From assembly GCA_027886175.1 (NCBI GenBank), contig JAJNNQ010000100.1, positions 682,001 to 746,000 of the forward strand: 64,000 nt of DNA, given 5' to 3'. The position numbers and the translations under genes are program-made. The notes below the pieces were generated by a model that saw only the letters and a list, made by a program, of their open reading frames with translations, made no database searches and was not told the DNA's origin. Source of the DNA: Phylloscopus collybita. Lineage: Eukaryota; Chordata; Aves; Passeriformes; Phylloscopidae. Of this stretch, positions 50,338 through 62,950 are shown piece by piece (position 1 is the first letter of the stretch; every line of letters starts with the position of its first letter).

Positions 50338-50859
50338 GGCTAAAACAAATGCTATGACTCCAGTTGGTGTAAATCAACATGTACATCATCAGGTTTTAAT
50401 CATCAGCTCATGCCAAATGGTTTACGTTGAAAGATTCCTGCCAGGACGGGCTGTGAGCACAAAGGGAATAAAATCATTCCAAAATAAATTCCCTTGTAAA
50501 TTTTGCTCTAAAGCACTATTCCTAATTTCTTTCTCCTCGCCCCCGATTCAATCGCATCCCAGAAACATTAATTTATTTAGAAAGAGGAAATAATCATGGG
50601 CATCTCTAAAGTCCTGGGTGATTCCAGTCCAGCCGACTTTTTGCCTTCCCTTAGAAAACACGGTGATATTAAATACAAAACCCCACACATTCAAAGAACA
50701 CTAACATTTCTGAAACAAGATCTTGAGCTGAAGTTAAGAAATTGCTATAATTAAACTTGTCCAGGAAGACAGATTAAGGTCAAATATGTCTATTAATTTT
50801 GGGTATCGGGTCTAAGCCACCTTAGACTGGATTTTTTTCCTTTGAAGCACAGCGTTTCC
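50338..50859. other. Unique sequence, no gene seen
   Basis: AT-rich sequence leading into the CpG-rich block. No open frame of interest. Confidence 0.5.
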
Positions 50860-51209
50860 CAGCATTTCCCGCGGCCCTGCCCGCTTTGCGGGGCGGTGGT
50901 TTCCGCGCAGCGGCACGGGAGGAGCCCCGGTGCCTCAGGCCGAGCCCCGCCGCTGCCCCGCTGCTGTCCCGAGCGCGGTGCTCGCAGTCCCGCAGGAGCC
51001 GCTCCCTGCCCGAGCCAAGGCAGGCCGTGCCTGTGACCCTGACATGGATTCCATGGATTCCCCGGGCTGGCCCCGCTGCCCGCAGCTCCGGGCGTGTCCC
51101 CGGCCCGGGCCTCTGCGGTGCCCTGAGCCCACCGGGCCCAGCGCGGGGCTGAGGCGCCAGGAGGCGGAGAACGGCTGCTGCTCGGAGTCAGGGGAGCCAA
51201 AGCTCGGCC

Positions 51210-51421
51210 ACAGGGAATGGTTTGGGTTGGAGGGCCCTTAAAGCCCATTCCACCCACCCCTGCCCTGGCAGGGACACCTCCCACTGCCCCAGGCTGTCCC
51301 AGGCTGTCCCAGCCCCAGTGTCCAGCCTGGCCTTGGGCACTGCCAGGGATCCAGGGGCAGCCACAGCTGCTCTGGGCACCCTGTGCCAGCGCTGCCCTCC
51401 CTCCCAGGGAAGGTTCCTGGT
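51210..51421 (-). mobile_element. CR1 LINE 3'-end fragment, longest in window
   Basis: The minus-strand CR1 3' order reads GGGAATGGTTTGGGTTGGAG, CCCTTAAAGCCC, CCCTGGCAGGGACACC, CAGCCTGGCCTTGGGCACTG, CCAGGGATCCAGGGGCAGCC, ACAGCTGCTCTGGGCACC and TGTGCCAG. About 210 bp are recognisable. A small internal duplication, AGGCTGTCCC twice, lies near 51291-51310. Confidence 0.93.
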
Positions 51422-51436
51422 CCCTGTGCCACCCAG

Positions 51437-51478
51437 CCCTGCCCCTGCCCCTGCCCCTGCCCCTGCCCCTGCCCCTGC
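51437..51478. repeat. (CCCCTG)n hexanucleotide repeat
   Basis: About seven CCCCTG copies directly follow the CR1 fragment. Confidence 0.93.
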
Positions 51479-51571
51479 AGCCGCTGCCCTGCGGGGCCGC
51501 AGACGCTGAGGCGAGGGCGGCAGGTCCCGGCGGAGGCCCGGGCCCTGTGCCGGGGCAGTGACCCGTCTGTC

Positions 51572-51787
51572 ACTCCCTGTGTCCCTGTGTCCCTGTGTGG
51601 TGTCCCGCAGTGTCCCTGGGACAGTGTCCCCGTGTGGTGTCCCCGTGTCCCCCGCAGTGTCCCTGTGTGGTGTCCCGCAGTGTCCCTGTGCGGTGTCCCT
51701 GTGCGGTGTCCCCATGTCCCTGTGCGGTGTCCCCGTGTCCCTGTGCGGTGTCCCCATGTCCCCGTGCGGTGTCCCCGTGTCCCCCCC
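51572..51787. repeat. GTGTCCC-type minisatellite, about 21-bp period
   Basis: Words GTGTCCC(C/T)(A/G)TGTCCC and TGTGCGGT repeat across about 215 bp. The right half shows a clear 21-bp period; the left half is irregular, with GCAGTGTCCC words. The minus strand is a GGGGACAC-rich strand. Confidence 0.88.
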
Positions 51788-51930
51788 GCTCCCCGGCTCC
51801 CAGCGCCACCCTCTCCCGAACAAAGGCGCCGCTCCGCACCGCGCCCCACACAAAGCAGCGCGCACGGCAGCGCCGGCGAGGGCAGCCGGGGATAGACACC
51901 GGCACCGCACACAAAGGTACCCGGCATCGG

Positions 51931-53165
51931 CGCTCACACAACTACAGCAGAAACAATCCTTTTCTGCAAATAGCACAAAAGCGTTTTCTTCTTTAGGGTG
52001 AAACGTCCCTTTTTTCAACTATGTCTTCTTAACCTTTCCTATTTCAGGTTAGCTTGGAAAACAGAAAAAGGCTACCCTGGGTTTTAGTTTTAATTTGATG
52101 CAATAAAAAACTAAACAGCCCTCTGAAAATCCTACAGCCTGTGGTATAACTTCTTTCTTTAGATCAATTCTAAAGTAGCTGTTATTCACCCAGAAACCAA
52201 AGAACAATCTCTGCTATTAAGATTTTTTTTCCAAGACATAACATTATTTGTTAACATTCCTGAATATTAATTACAGGAACACAGCCTTTAAAAAGCTGCT
52301 TTTTCATTAAATTTGGATACTTGGGAGGACTCTGTGCACAAGTTAAATAAAGAGATGTCTGGATAATTTTCAAGTGCATGTTTAAAATCCAAATAGTATC
52401 GGTGGTTACAGAGGCAGGTACTACTCCCTGTCTCGGCGCTGGTTTCTCCTCAGCCCCTGGGGAGCTGCCCCTTCCCCTGCCAGCCCTGCCGGGAGCTCCT
52501 GAGCTCTCAGCCACTCTCTCAGAGGGAAGGCAAGAGAATTTTGCTGGCTTGGGATCTTTCAGGATCTTTCCTTCGTTTGAAGTTCCATATCGGGGATTTT
52601 TAAGTCACGTCCTCCTTCCCATCTTTCTGTGACATGGAAAATGTCACACTTTGCCCAGACACAATTTCAACAATTTCATTTATCTCAGAGGGTGCTTATA
52701 AGTACATTTATTTGAATCAAATACTTATTTGTATTCAAAGTTCTGCAAAAGATGCAAGTACTGGAAGATTGATACAATGCCTTAATCTGAGCATAGCAAA
52801 GTCCAGGAGCTGATCTTGAAATCCACGCTCTAAACTTACCTGTTGACTTTCTACAACTGTACACAAAATTCAAGTAATTGCAGTGAAAAAAAAGAATATT
52901 TCTATAGCCTGAGCCAGCCTGTTCCTACCATTTGTAGGAACCACTGCTGAGTTTGCACAAGAAAATAGTGTTTAAAAACAATGTCTGAACCTACATCCCT
53001 TTCTTAAAGTAATTTTTAATGCAAATTAGTCCTTGCTAACCTAAATGTGGTTTAACCCAAGCCAGAGCTGCTGGCCACCGTGGAAACCAGTCCAGCAGAG
53101 TTTTACTGCCAGAGGAGATCGGGTCAGAGATGGCTCCTGGTGTCAGATCAGTCACTGACTGCCTC
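51931..53165. other. Unique sequence, no gene seen
   Basis: Mixed to AT-rich sequence with no recognisable gene or repeat. Confidence 0.5.
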
Positions 53166-53265
53166 AATTACCTTTGGCAAACCATTTAACCTTTCTGTAT
53201 TAATGGTTTCCTGCCAGTAGAATAGTTCTTCATCACGGTCTGGAGGAGTTTAGCCCATTAATTAA
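53166..53265 (+). mobile_element. MIR / CORE-SINE-like relic
   Basis: ATTACCTTTGGCAAACCATT and TAACCTTTCTGTATTAATGG, followed by TTTCC, resemble the MIR core (CCTTGGGCAA, CACTTAACCT, CTCTGTG, CAGTTTCC). The later GGAGGAGTTTAGCCCATTAA could correspond to the downstream part. It is strongly diverged, as expected of a pre-avian insertion. Confidence 0.5.
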
Positions 53266-56200
53266 TAAAAATAACTATAAAAATACTCTTTTTTTTAATT
53301 CCAGTAGCTATCTGCTCTGCAGAATAATACTGAAACTCCGAACTCCTCTGCACATTAGGTAGAAATGAGCTATTTCTAGGTAAGTGGGTGCTATTTCAGA
53401 GCAGATTTTCAGCATCCACACACTAATGGCTTCACAAATTATGAAGAACAAGGCTCACAGTTTTCTTGCAGCTCGTGACTAACAACAAAAAGAAATGGCA
53501 GTTTGTCCTGAACTGACAACTTGTATGGTTTAGAACACTTCCCTAAGTTTTAATGAGCTAAATGAGTTTAACAGGTATCTATTGTGAAAACTGCCTTCAT
53601 CTGAAACCTCCTGTGCCACGTTTCAGCCTAAACAACCCTGCACTGGAAAGCAGCCCCGGAAAAGGGAGTTTCTGAGAGGAACAGGGACAGCACACAGCTC
53701 CACTGCAGCATCCTGACGGGCACCACTGCAATACAGTCTATTCCAGAATCATTTTTCTTTTTATTATTTCATTAAGTTGTATCTCACTAAAGTTCCTCCT
53801 AGGATCTCTCTACAGCACCAAATTTTTCATTGAGAAAACTATAAATCATAGGCCTAAATTACAATTTAATTATAAACGCCTTCCCTTCTAATGCTGCCTG
53901 GGACCTTTTACCCTCCTACATAATTCTAAAAAATGACCCCTGTCATAATTTCCTTCACTAGAATAATATGCAGAGATCTAATCCTGAATCCTGCTGTCTT
54001 ATAATTTAATATAAGAGGTAATTATTATTCAAAAGATAATGTTGCAGATATTGAAAATATTCTGAAGTTTAAGTCTAAAAAAACCTCCCCTTGGTACGTA
54101 AAAGCCTCTTATTTGACTCTTGCGAGAAAGGAAATAAATAAAAAGGTTTTAAGATTTTATGCAAAATGTTAGAAATATTATTTGTAGCTGAGATTTGTCA
54201 ACTGTAATTTCTGTAACCCTTGAACTACAGAGAAAACACTCACATGCAGCAAAAGCTGGAAGGCACCAGAGCATTTATTATTGATCTCTGCTTTTTGCCA
54301 TAGGTTAGACAGAAAGTTCTGGGCTGCTGCTATCCAGCTGAAAAATACGGTTTAGGTGGCTCCACATTCTGGAATACAAGGAAGTTTATGGTGAGCCAAA
54401 GCCAAAAGAAAACCAAATCAAACAAACAAAAGTCACCGTCATGAAACCACCTTCTCACAGCTCAAATTTTATTTTAAATTGATCACATCAAAGGCACAGT
54501 CACGTTTACCCAAAACACTCCAGTGAAGAAGTTAAATTATAATAAAATTGCAAGGAATTAGTACATTCTTCCCTAAGTCAGAAAAGCAAGGAGTAACCAC
54601 CATTATGTCAGTTCATCTTGCACAAGAGACACGGATTTAATCCCAGCCCAGGAACACGGCTGTTACTGCCTGGCTGCTCCCTCTACATAGGAAGGCTTTG
54701 ACCTTAAAGCCCTTTTTTCTAAAACTGGGATTCATCAATAAAAATGTGTTTTCTTTCAAGTTAACTCTTAGGGTATGCAGGAATATCTACCAAAGAGGGG
54801 AACTGAGTGCAGCTGGAGCAGGAGAAGGTGAGGATGAACATAAGGAGAGAGAATTAACAGAAAGAATTCAAGTGTAGTAGAGTAAAATTCACAAAACTGG
54901 AATGTTTTTCCTGTTTCAAATTCAGGGTGCGAGCCCCATTTTTACAGGTAAATGAGATATCAAATGAGCTTTATTGCTTCCAACCATATCCAGCTCCATC
55001 AGTGAGAACAAATAAAATCCCCTAACTGACAGATTCAACATCCTGAAGAGGGAGAGGCCAGGGAGGTTATCAGAAAATGGGGTTCACAAGAGGTAATTAT
55101 AGCCTGTGCTCACCCTGCTTAGGTGAGGCAGAACATCACGATACAGCTCCATAAAAATCAAACTATATAATGCAGAGGCACCAGTTTACTGCTCTCTTTG
55201 GTTTTGCTTTGGGAGCAGTTCATTTAAGACATAATAAATTGAAGGGTTTTTTCTCCTGTCCCTCCATAAATCCAGGGACAGTGCAAATGAGGAGGTGCTC
55301 ATTACGGACAAAGGAAAGGGGCTCCCCAGACAGTGACACGAGCCGGGAGCACTAAAGCTCTCATTAAAGGGAGCCCTGTGCTTTTTTGTAATAAGGAATA
55401 TTACTTAATAACACTCCAAGCATGGTTCACTTCATACTGCTGAAGTGAGCTTTTGGGGGGCAGTGAAGGGGAAAAGAGGGAGCATCCACAGTACCACAAA
55501 CATCATAAAAACAGAGATGGAATTTTGCCTGTAACAAATTAATAATAAGTAAGGAAGTGTCACTGACTGCCTCTAACTGAACAGCTTCATGCAACACACG
55601 GATTCAGGGATCCTAGGGGGATTCATGGAAGGTGTTAGACTTTACTCCTAAATGAACAAACAAAACCAGACTGGAGAGACACAGGTAGAAAACAATTTCA
55701 GTTCTCAAAGCATAAGGATAACAAAAGGTTTGAAGCCACCACCGGGGCAGTTGGCCAAGAAACCACTACTACTACCACACAACATTCCTTGTGTACATCA
55801 CAAACTTTCCCTAGAAGATCTTGCAGTTGTCCCTACAGAATTTAATTCTGTTTTTGCCAAACCATCACTCCCACCTGTCAGATTTTGAGTTGTGCTGCTA
55901 TCACTGAATGTACTCACTAGCTCAGCTTTCTGTTGTCTGAAAGCTCAGTAAATATATTTCCTACTCTGTGATTCAGCTCATTAAAGCAAACACCGCAGTG
56001 ACCCAGGGTCAGGGCAGACCCCTGCCCAAACTCAGTGTATACCTCCTGGCATTCTGACAGTGATAAGTTTGCCCTAAAAATGATTCTTCAACCCGTTCAA
56101 CACCACTCATCTCAACCAAATTTCCTCAGCTTGCTAATAAATAAAGTCATGTGAGAAGTGTCAAAAACCTTCTTAAGCTGGAGCTCTTGGGCAGCGACTG

Positions 56201-57839
56201 CTCCTTCCCTGCCCACGCTGCTGGACAAGGCATTGTGTTGCTCAGACAATATTTTTTTCTGTCAAGTGCATGTTTGTTATTCATTCCCTTGTCATCTGCT
56301 AAGTGCTCACAAATAGTTCGGTTGCTTTTCCCAGAGTTTCAGCAGGAACTGGAGGTTACCTGACTGGTCTATAACTCCTGTTCAAAGTCAGGACACTGAA
56401 CTGTCTTCCAGGATTGCACCTTCCCTGCACGAGTCTGCAAAATGAGCCACCTCTAGTTCTGAGTTTATTTTGGCTCTACATGTTCTCTTAATGAGTTTTG
56501 AAACCAACAGTTCTGACAGCAGCTCTCTTGGACACTTAAGCTGTGTTTTCTCTCTTCAGGACTCAGATCTCACCCCTTTGGCAAGGGCATTAATTATGGT
56601 AACTGCTTCAAGAGAGAAGATACAGAAACTTTTGGCTGTCTCAAAATGCTCTTTGCTCTCCACTCAGTGGTGATCCTACACTTTTCTTTATTTTTCCATT
56701 CCTCACGCTCTTATCATTCTTATTTTTGATATTTTGATACATCTTGCATCCTATTTGATGATTTGACCTCTCTGGTTTTTGCTCTGCTGTATTTTTATAC
56801 TTATTCATGCCAGTCTGCAAGGTGGCTCCTTACACCTGGCATCCATCCTCTGCACTAGGGTAGTTTGTATTTGATAAAAAGATTCCATTTACGTAATTAT
56901 TCAGGGTCTGGGTCTGAATAATTCCCAATAATTGTCACATTAGGTGTCCAAGACTTTCCCTGTCACCGATTATTCTTAGTTTTAATTGCCCACTAAACTC
57001 AAAACTTGCTGCCCTTTTGCCTGTGATGGCCCAAGTAGTTTTGGCTTGGCCTTCTGCCTTCCTCTGACACACCCACTCTACATTCCAGCAAGCATTTCAG
57101 TTTTTTACACAACCTGTATATGGGGCACTAACAACATGGTCACTTTTCTCTTGTCTGTAACTGGGGGCCACAACAAAGAGAGAAAAAATCAAGCCCAAGC
57201 TTGAACTCATTGCTGATGGCAGCACTTATTCATGGGTCCAAGAACACCCATTCCTCCAACTTTGCAGAAGTATTTTGCAAATGGAACCCAGCCCCAGCAC
57301 ATTTTCTCTCCCATTTAATAGGCTGCTTTAAGAGCACGTTTACTTAGTCCTCATCAAACACGGGTAATTGACAGCTCTCCACCCCCAGCATCCCCACTCC
57401 GACAGGGCTGTTTCCCCAGGAGCCGCCTCAACCAACCTCAAACACTTTATTACTGGTCAATTTGGGTTTCCTGCCCACTGTAAGTGGCAGTGCTGAGGGT
57501 CTCTAACTCTCTCTTGTCTCGCTAATCAATATAAGCAGTCACTTCCACGGCATTTCCCTGCTACTCAGCAAGAAGGACGAGAGAGTGCCATGGGTTGTAA
57601 ATAGCAGAACAGCCTCAGTGCTACATCAGAAAGTCAAACTTCAGAAACAGAAGCCTGCTTTTATTTTGGACTTTGGGGCTTCTTTTGGGATTTTCTCTGT
57701 TTTGATTCCTTCCAGGCAGAGCAAAGTGCTGCACTTGGTTTTATGCCATTCCCACTACCAGCCTCCTCTGTGGGGAGGGTCAGGGTCCCCCTCCAAGAAC
57801 AAAACTTCTCTGGGAACAGCACGTGGCTGGAGACAGCAC
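53266..57839. other. Unique sequence, no gene seen
   Basis: This is 4.6 kb of mostly AT-rich sequence. The 53720-54200 part is dense in TAATTA-type words and looks enhancer-like. A short A/C-rich tract is at 54397-54432. Frames are short and unrecognised. Confidence 0.45.
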
Positions 57840-58040
57840 CAAGAAATTACATAAAGTGCCAACCACAGCTTTACAGGCACCACGTTATGGGCATAAGAAA
57901 GTCGGGATTAAACAATTATTGCCTGGAACTAAGGCAGTAAAATTTGTTTATGAGGTAAATTTTAACAAGAAACAAACAGTTAGTGTTGTTTATAAGCAAA
58001 CTCAAGCCGTAAAATCCAGGGAATGCTTTGTAAATGCCCG
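57840..58040. promoter_or_regulatory. Candidate conserved noncoding element with forkhead-type words
   Basis: The sequence is complex and includes AACAAACAGTTAG near 57970, TTGTTTATAAGC near 57987 and ACAATTATTGCC near 57911, which are forkhead- and SOX-like words. A 77-codon frame overlaps but is not recognisable. Confidence 0.3.
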
Positions 58041-59459
58041 TCCATGGGCCAGGTGAGGTCCTGGAGGGAAGCTCCCTGCTGCTTGCAGCTGGCTCTCACA
58101 TGCACAGTGTGACCAGCTCCAGGTGACACCAGAGCCAGTGGCTTTGCCCAAGGATGGCAGGGACAAAACCTTCACTTGCTGGTAAAGACTTCCAGGTCCT
58201 CCCTTCCACTGCACAGAATGAGCCCCTTGTCCTGTCCATACCCAAAGGGGCCACAATGACTGCTCATGGTATTCTGCCATTGATCAGCTTGGAAGAGGCT
58301 TCTCACCTCCTCAGATCCAACCATTAATGCACCACTGCCAAGGCCACTGCTAAACCGTGTCCTGAAGTGCCACCTCTGCAAGATGCCAAGAGACAGAAGT
58401 CTATGACCCAGCAGCAAATAAGTCAAGCAGAACCTGCTCAAGGCCCCTGTGGCGTACAGCACAGTGCTCGGATCCAACCCTAAATTCAGTACAGCCTGGT
58501 TTCCCACTGCCACCTTGTTCAAGAGGAATTGCCCATAGTCCTACTCAGCACTGCAACGTACTCTGTTTTAATGACATGATTTCATTAGGCTGAGCCCCAG
58601 GAGGACTCTGGGCTCTCCCTCCAGTGCAGCCTGACGAGGAGGAGCAGCCACCCAGAGCTGCCTCCTGGAGCAGGGCAGCAGGGATGGAGCAGCCACACTG
58701 CACACTGCAGCACGCCCGGGACAGGACAGTGCAGGGACGCTGCGGATGTGGAGACCAAAGAGCAGCCCCCAAAAAGCCAGAGCCAGAGGCTGATGTGGAA
58801 CAGCAGGGGCACAGCTGTAGGGCCAGAGCAGTCCCTGCACCTGGCTCTGCAGCACAGCCACCCTTCCACCTCCACGGCCACCCAGTGAGCGCATGCTAGC
58901 TGGGCAGTACCCAGGAATGCTACTACCTTCCTTAAAGCCTTCTTGGCACACTCTGAGGAAGGAAGCCCACCTTTGCTGATCCCACTTTACTCTTCCACAA
59001 CAAGAAAGAAATAAAAAACCTGGAGGGGGAAAATGTAACATTATTCCTTTTACTGCACACACACACGAAAAAAATCTTTAAAAGTAAGTATCTGCCTACT
59101 GCAAAGTATTGAGGTGAAAAGGGAGGTGTTATCATCCCTGTTCCCCCAGGATCTCTTAGAGCGTGTGTGTTTCTGTGGTGGTTGGCTTGTGGTTTCGTTG
59201 TTCACTACAGTTTCCCAGAGCCCTATATTTTACTGAAACATAAGTACAGGCCCACCAATTTGCTGACAAGCTGATCTATTGGCTCTAGGACACTGAGGGG
59301 AATTATGCTCCTGCCGCCCTGATGCTCTCCTTTGTTTAGAAAAAGAAGAGAGAAAGAGAGAGAGTGAAAAAAAAAAATCCTCAATCGTTTAGTACAAGTC
59401 ATTTTACATGCTGGGATAATGAAGTATAAAAATGCCTTCAAAGGACTGATTTCCTACTT
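58041..59459. other. Unique sequence with a GC-rich patch
   Basis: The 58580-58890 part is GC-rich with open frames of 75-164 codons on the minus strand and 91 on the plus. No domain was recognised. A purine-rich (GA)n segment is at 59339-59377. Confidence 0.5.
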
Positions 59460-60130
59460 TTAACTCACTACCAGCCGAGCTCTTTGTGAGGCCCTCTGGA
59501 ACATGCATTCCCAGCCCCACTCAAACAAAAGAGCTGCGAATTCATTAAACTATTTAATTATGCCTTTTTATTTTTCTCCATTAGCAAGCCCTGCCAGTAC
59601 AAAGTAAATAAAGCCACCATGGTCTTTCCCCAGCAGACACACTGACTGTTTTTATTCTTTATTCAGTTTACAATATAAAGGGCTATTTTTCCCCCCTCCT
59701 CCTATTCTTGGCGAGTTTCCTAATACAAGCCCTACAAACAGAAGCATCCAACTGTACGTGCGACGCCTGGAAGCCGGGAGCAGCACTCAGCATTGCGAGC
59801 ACATACCCCAGACAGCTTTCAAAGTACCAGCAGCCAACGGCAGCCTAACAGCACTTTGCAGCCAACGCGGAAAAGATATTAGCTTTTTTTTTATACTCTA
59901 GTAAATTTGCTTTTTACATCTATTTCTTTTCAGAAGGGCTTGTTATTGAGCTTACTGTCCACAAATTCCATTGATCTCAGGCTGTGACTCAATCCATATG
60001 CTCACGCTTTGACACCAGCACAGCAAGCAAGCGATACAAATCCTGTTCAGGCTACAAACTTATTGATTTTATAGATTTCCCCCAAAGTTGTGATAATGAT
60101 ATATCATTGTTAAATTTGGTAGAACAAACT
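59460..60130. promoter_or_regulatory. Candidate conserved noncoding / enhancer block
   Basis: The sequence is complex and repeat-free, with ATTTAATTATGCC near 59552 and TTTATTCTTTATTCAG near 59651. A CpG-containing segment at 59755-59875 sits in otherwise AT-rich DNA. This is texture-based inference. Confidence 0.3.
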
Positions 60131-62921
60131 GCTTTCCCAATCTGTCAATGCGAGCATGAAAACCAATTCACAGCCTTGTTTAGAAGGCTTTCCCTTCAGA
60201 AGAATAACTACTGCTGGCGGAGGCCGATCACCAACACCCCGCCGCTGGCAGCAGGGTGATGGATGTCACCTTTCCAGTTGCCCTTTCCTGACCCACAGCC
60301 CGCTGCATTCCCAGACTTGCCTCCTGGTTATGAGAACCACCCTTATTTTTCAGAAGCCTTTCTCAAATTCATTATTTAAAACTTGCAGTAGATGTAAACC
60401 GTAATAATAGCTTTTAAACATATTTCCTTTAAATATTTTAGATGCATTAAGATGACATGAGAATTATTGATTTTAGCAAATCACTTTTGCTTGTTCTCTT
60501 CCTGGACTCACAAATGGCAAAGCCGTGCTTTTCCCTTCCATGAGAGGGAGACAGAACACTGGCTTAAAGAGGAGTGGCCTCACTCCCTGCTCCACCAGGA
60601 CTCCTCAACCTCCCAACAGTGGGAAAACCAGAACGTGGCCCTTCACAGCCACCGCCTTCCCCTGCCAAACCCACTCGGGCATTCTCCCCACGGTGTTCCA
60701 ATGCCCGAGCAGAAACCTGATCCGCCACACCTCCCAAGCAGCAGGCACGGGGCCGTGCCAGGGGCATTGGGAAGACGAAACTCGAGCTGTCTCTCAGGTT
60801 CTGAGAAGGCGACATGAGAAGCTCCTCAGTCCTTCTGTGCTTATCACAGGCCAGAGAGGCTCTCAGCAGCACCACGTCTGCGGGGTGCAGGAGATGGACA
60901 CAAACTGTAAACAGCTGTTGTGTTTTTAACAAACCATGAAATAGCTCCAACAAAACCGTTTGCTGGAATGACAATGTCAGCTTTCATTCCCACATTCTCC
61001 TCCAGCTCTGAAGCAACTATTAGGCCTCCAGAAACAGACCTAGAAACCATGAACCACTTGCCAAAGAAACTGAAGTTAATAAAAAGGCAAGACTTACTAA
61101 TTTAAAAAACCAAATTTAGGAAATGCATGTGAATAAATCATTTCTCTCTTGAAAACCTTCTCTTTTCCATCCCAGCCTCTGTGCCTGCTATTTCTTTATC
61201 CATCTTCACTCAACAGCCATCTCCTAGCGCTGGGAAAGCAGCTTAACTCCTCTGACATGATGTCACTAGTTCAACACACCCCACAGCCAGAGCTTCACTG
61301 TGCTCTCCCCAGTCCTGCTGGTGGTGATGCCCACGCCTGGCAACACAGCCCCGAGCATTTAACCGTGTTCCTGGGACAACAGCTCCGAGACACACCTTGA
61401 AGGGCTCAGCATCTCCCACCACTGCCTATCCTTTCACTGCCCGCTTAATTCAAGGTGATAGGTGCTGAACTCTTTTACCTGCTGTGGCTTTTCCTGAACT
61501 TGCTGAATGCCCTTTCCAAATATGTCTTTCTGAAAAGTCTTTCTGAACTTCAGGGTACTTGAAATTCAAGCATCTGCCTGCGGTCTCTCTTCTCTGTCTT
61601 CCAGCTCTGATAAGAAACAACAACTCTGATATACTTCTCATTCATCTGTGGTATTTTCACTGTTTTCTCACTGAAACAGCAATGTCAGGCTAAGAGGAAG
61701 GTGACAGAACAGCACGAATTCAGGTATTTTATTATCAGGTTGCTGAGGAGCTGTGCCTCATGCTTCTCTTTCTGAGTGTGGGCACAAAGGGTCTCACAAC
61801 AACAGACGGTCTATATCTGCTGGGCAGAGGGGATTCTCTCAGTAACAGAATCAGCATTCAGCTGTTGCTGTTTGCAGAAGTGAAGAAGTGAACCCAAAAA
61901 GTGTCACCACCTCACTTACCACATGAAACCAGTGGTAAGGTGGTGCCCCAGGGATGGAGACCCTCACTCAGTGTATATTGCACTCATTCTGGATCATGTC
62001 AGCTCCTGTCTTCTTCAAGAAAAGAGATTCACAAAGGGAATGTCCTCTCATATTCCTCATTATTTCTTGTTTACCAGACAAATAATGACTTTACTCCAGC
62101 CAGTCCCTGCAGTACTAAAGGCATCACAGGCTCCTCTACTTGGTTCCTCATGACCTTTCATACCACTTGATATTGAATTTATATGACCTCCACAATAGGA
62201 AAATCCTGTTCTTGGTGTTCTGTGGTGTTCCCACTCACTGTAACAGAACATGGGGGAGGATTAGCATTGTGGTTCCAGATGATGACAGAGGGGAACTGCT
62301 GTCTCAGAAGAAATTAAGTCTGAATGTGTAACAGGAATGTAAAGACATCCAAAGAGTACAAGTACTTCCAAAATTATCTTAATTCCTTCCTTGCCCTGTG
62401 CCAAAGCAATCTGTTTGGACAAGCCACAGAATCTCTGCCTTCAATTTACACTTCTGGAAAAATAAGTCCTTCCTTTCTCGCATCCCACTCTTTCTCACTT
62501 TCCACCCCCCCAAAAAAGGGAGAGAAAAGGGAAAAGAAAAGCCCTTCCTGATAATTGCACTGGTCCAAATGTGCAGGGCTTTCATACAGAATGATGGCTT
62601 CCCTTGTCTCCTGCATTTGTTCATCTCCTTTGGGAGGAGCAATTTACAGAAAGCATTATCGATTTTTGCCATAATAGGTACAGAGATGCCTCACTGTCCC
62701 CGCTCAGCCAGCTCACTCTCTGCATCACAACTGTCAGGCCAGTTTGTGAAGCCCGTCATTATTTTTTTTCAAGTAAATCCATCACAGGAGTGGGGGAAAA
62801 GTGATGAAAATAAAATTATTTTCACCTTGCCATAAAAAAGAATGGCCGTGTTCCCTAACAGAAATAAGTGCAAATGCTGTCAACTAAGAGAGCAGAAGGG
62901 AAATTCAAAGCAAATAAAAGT
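60131..62921. other. Unique sequence, no gene seen
   Basis: Overlapping frames at 60467-60974 (116-136 codons on both strands) and 62398-62835 (145 codons) have no recognisable domains or splice context. Confidence 0.5.
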
Positions 62922-62950
62922 GGGCTGGGGGGAGGACGGGAAGGGGGGGG
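62922..62950 (+). other. Quadruplex-type G-run
   Basis: GGG, CT, GGGGGG, AGGAC, GGG, AA, GGGGGGGG gives four or more G-runs with loops of up to five bases on the plus strand. Confidence 0.8.

Larger units (their letters stand above)
50860..51930. promoter_or_regulatory. CpG-rich island interrupted by repeats
   Basis: CpGs are dense at 50870-51180, 51480-51570 and 51800-51935. Between these parts lie a minus-strand CR1 piece and two GC-rich tandem repeats, so part of the length is insertion rather than island. ACAAAG words recur at 51822, 51851 and 51911. It could be a promoter CpG island, but no adjacent exon was recognised. The long open frames (276 and 229 codons, minus) run through the CR1 and the repeats and are not credible proteins. 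Confidence 0.5.

Noticed and set aside
51188..52018. 276-codon minus-strand frame
   Set aside because: It runs through a CR1 fragment, a hexanucleotide repeat and a minisatellite; it is not a plausible single protein.
58172..59062. Minus-strand frames of 116 and 164 codons as a gene or retroviral remnant
   Set aside because: No conserved motif, no splice support, and the second lies in a GC-rich patch.
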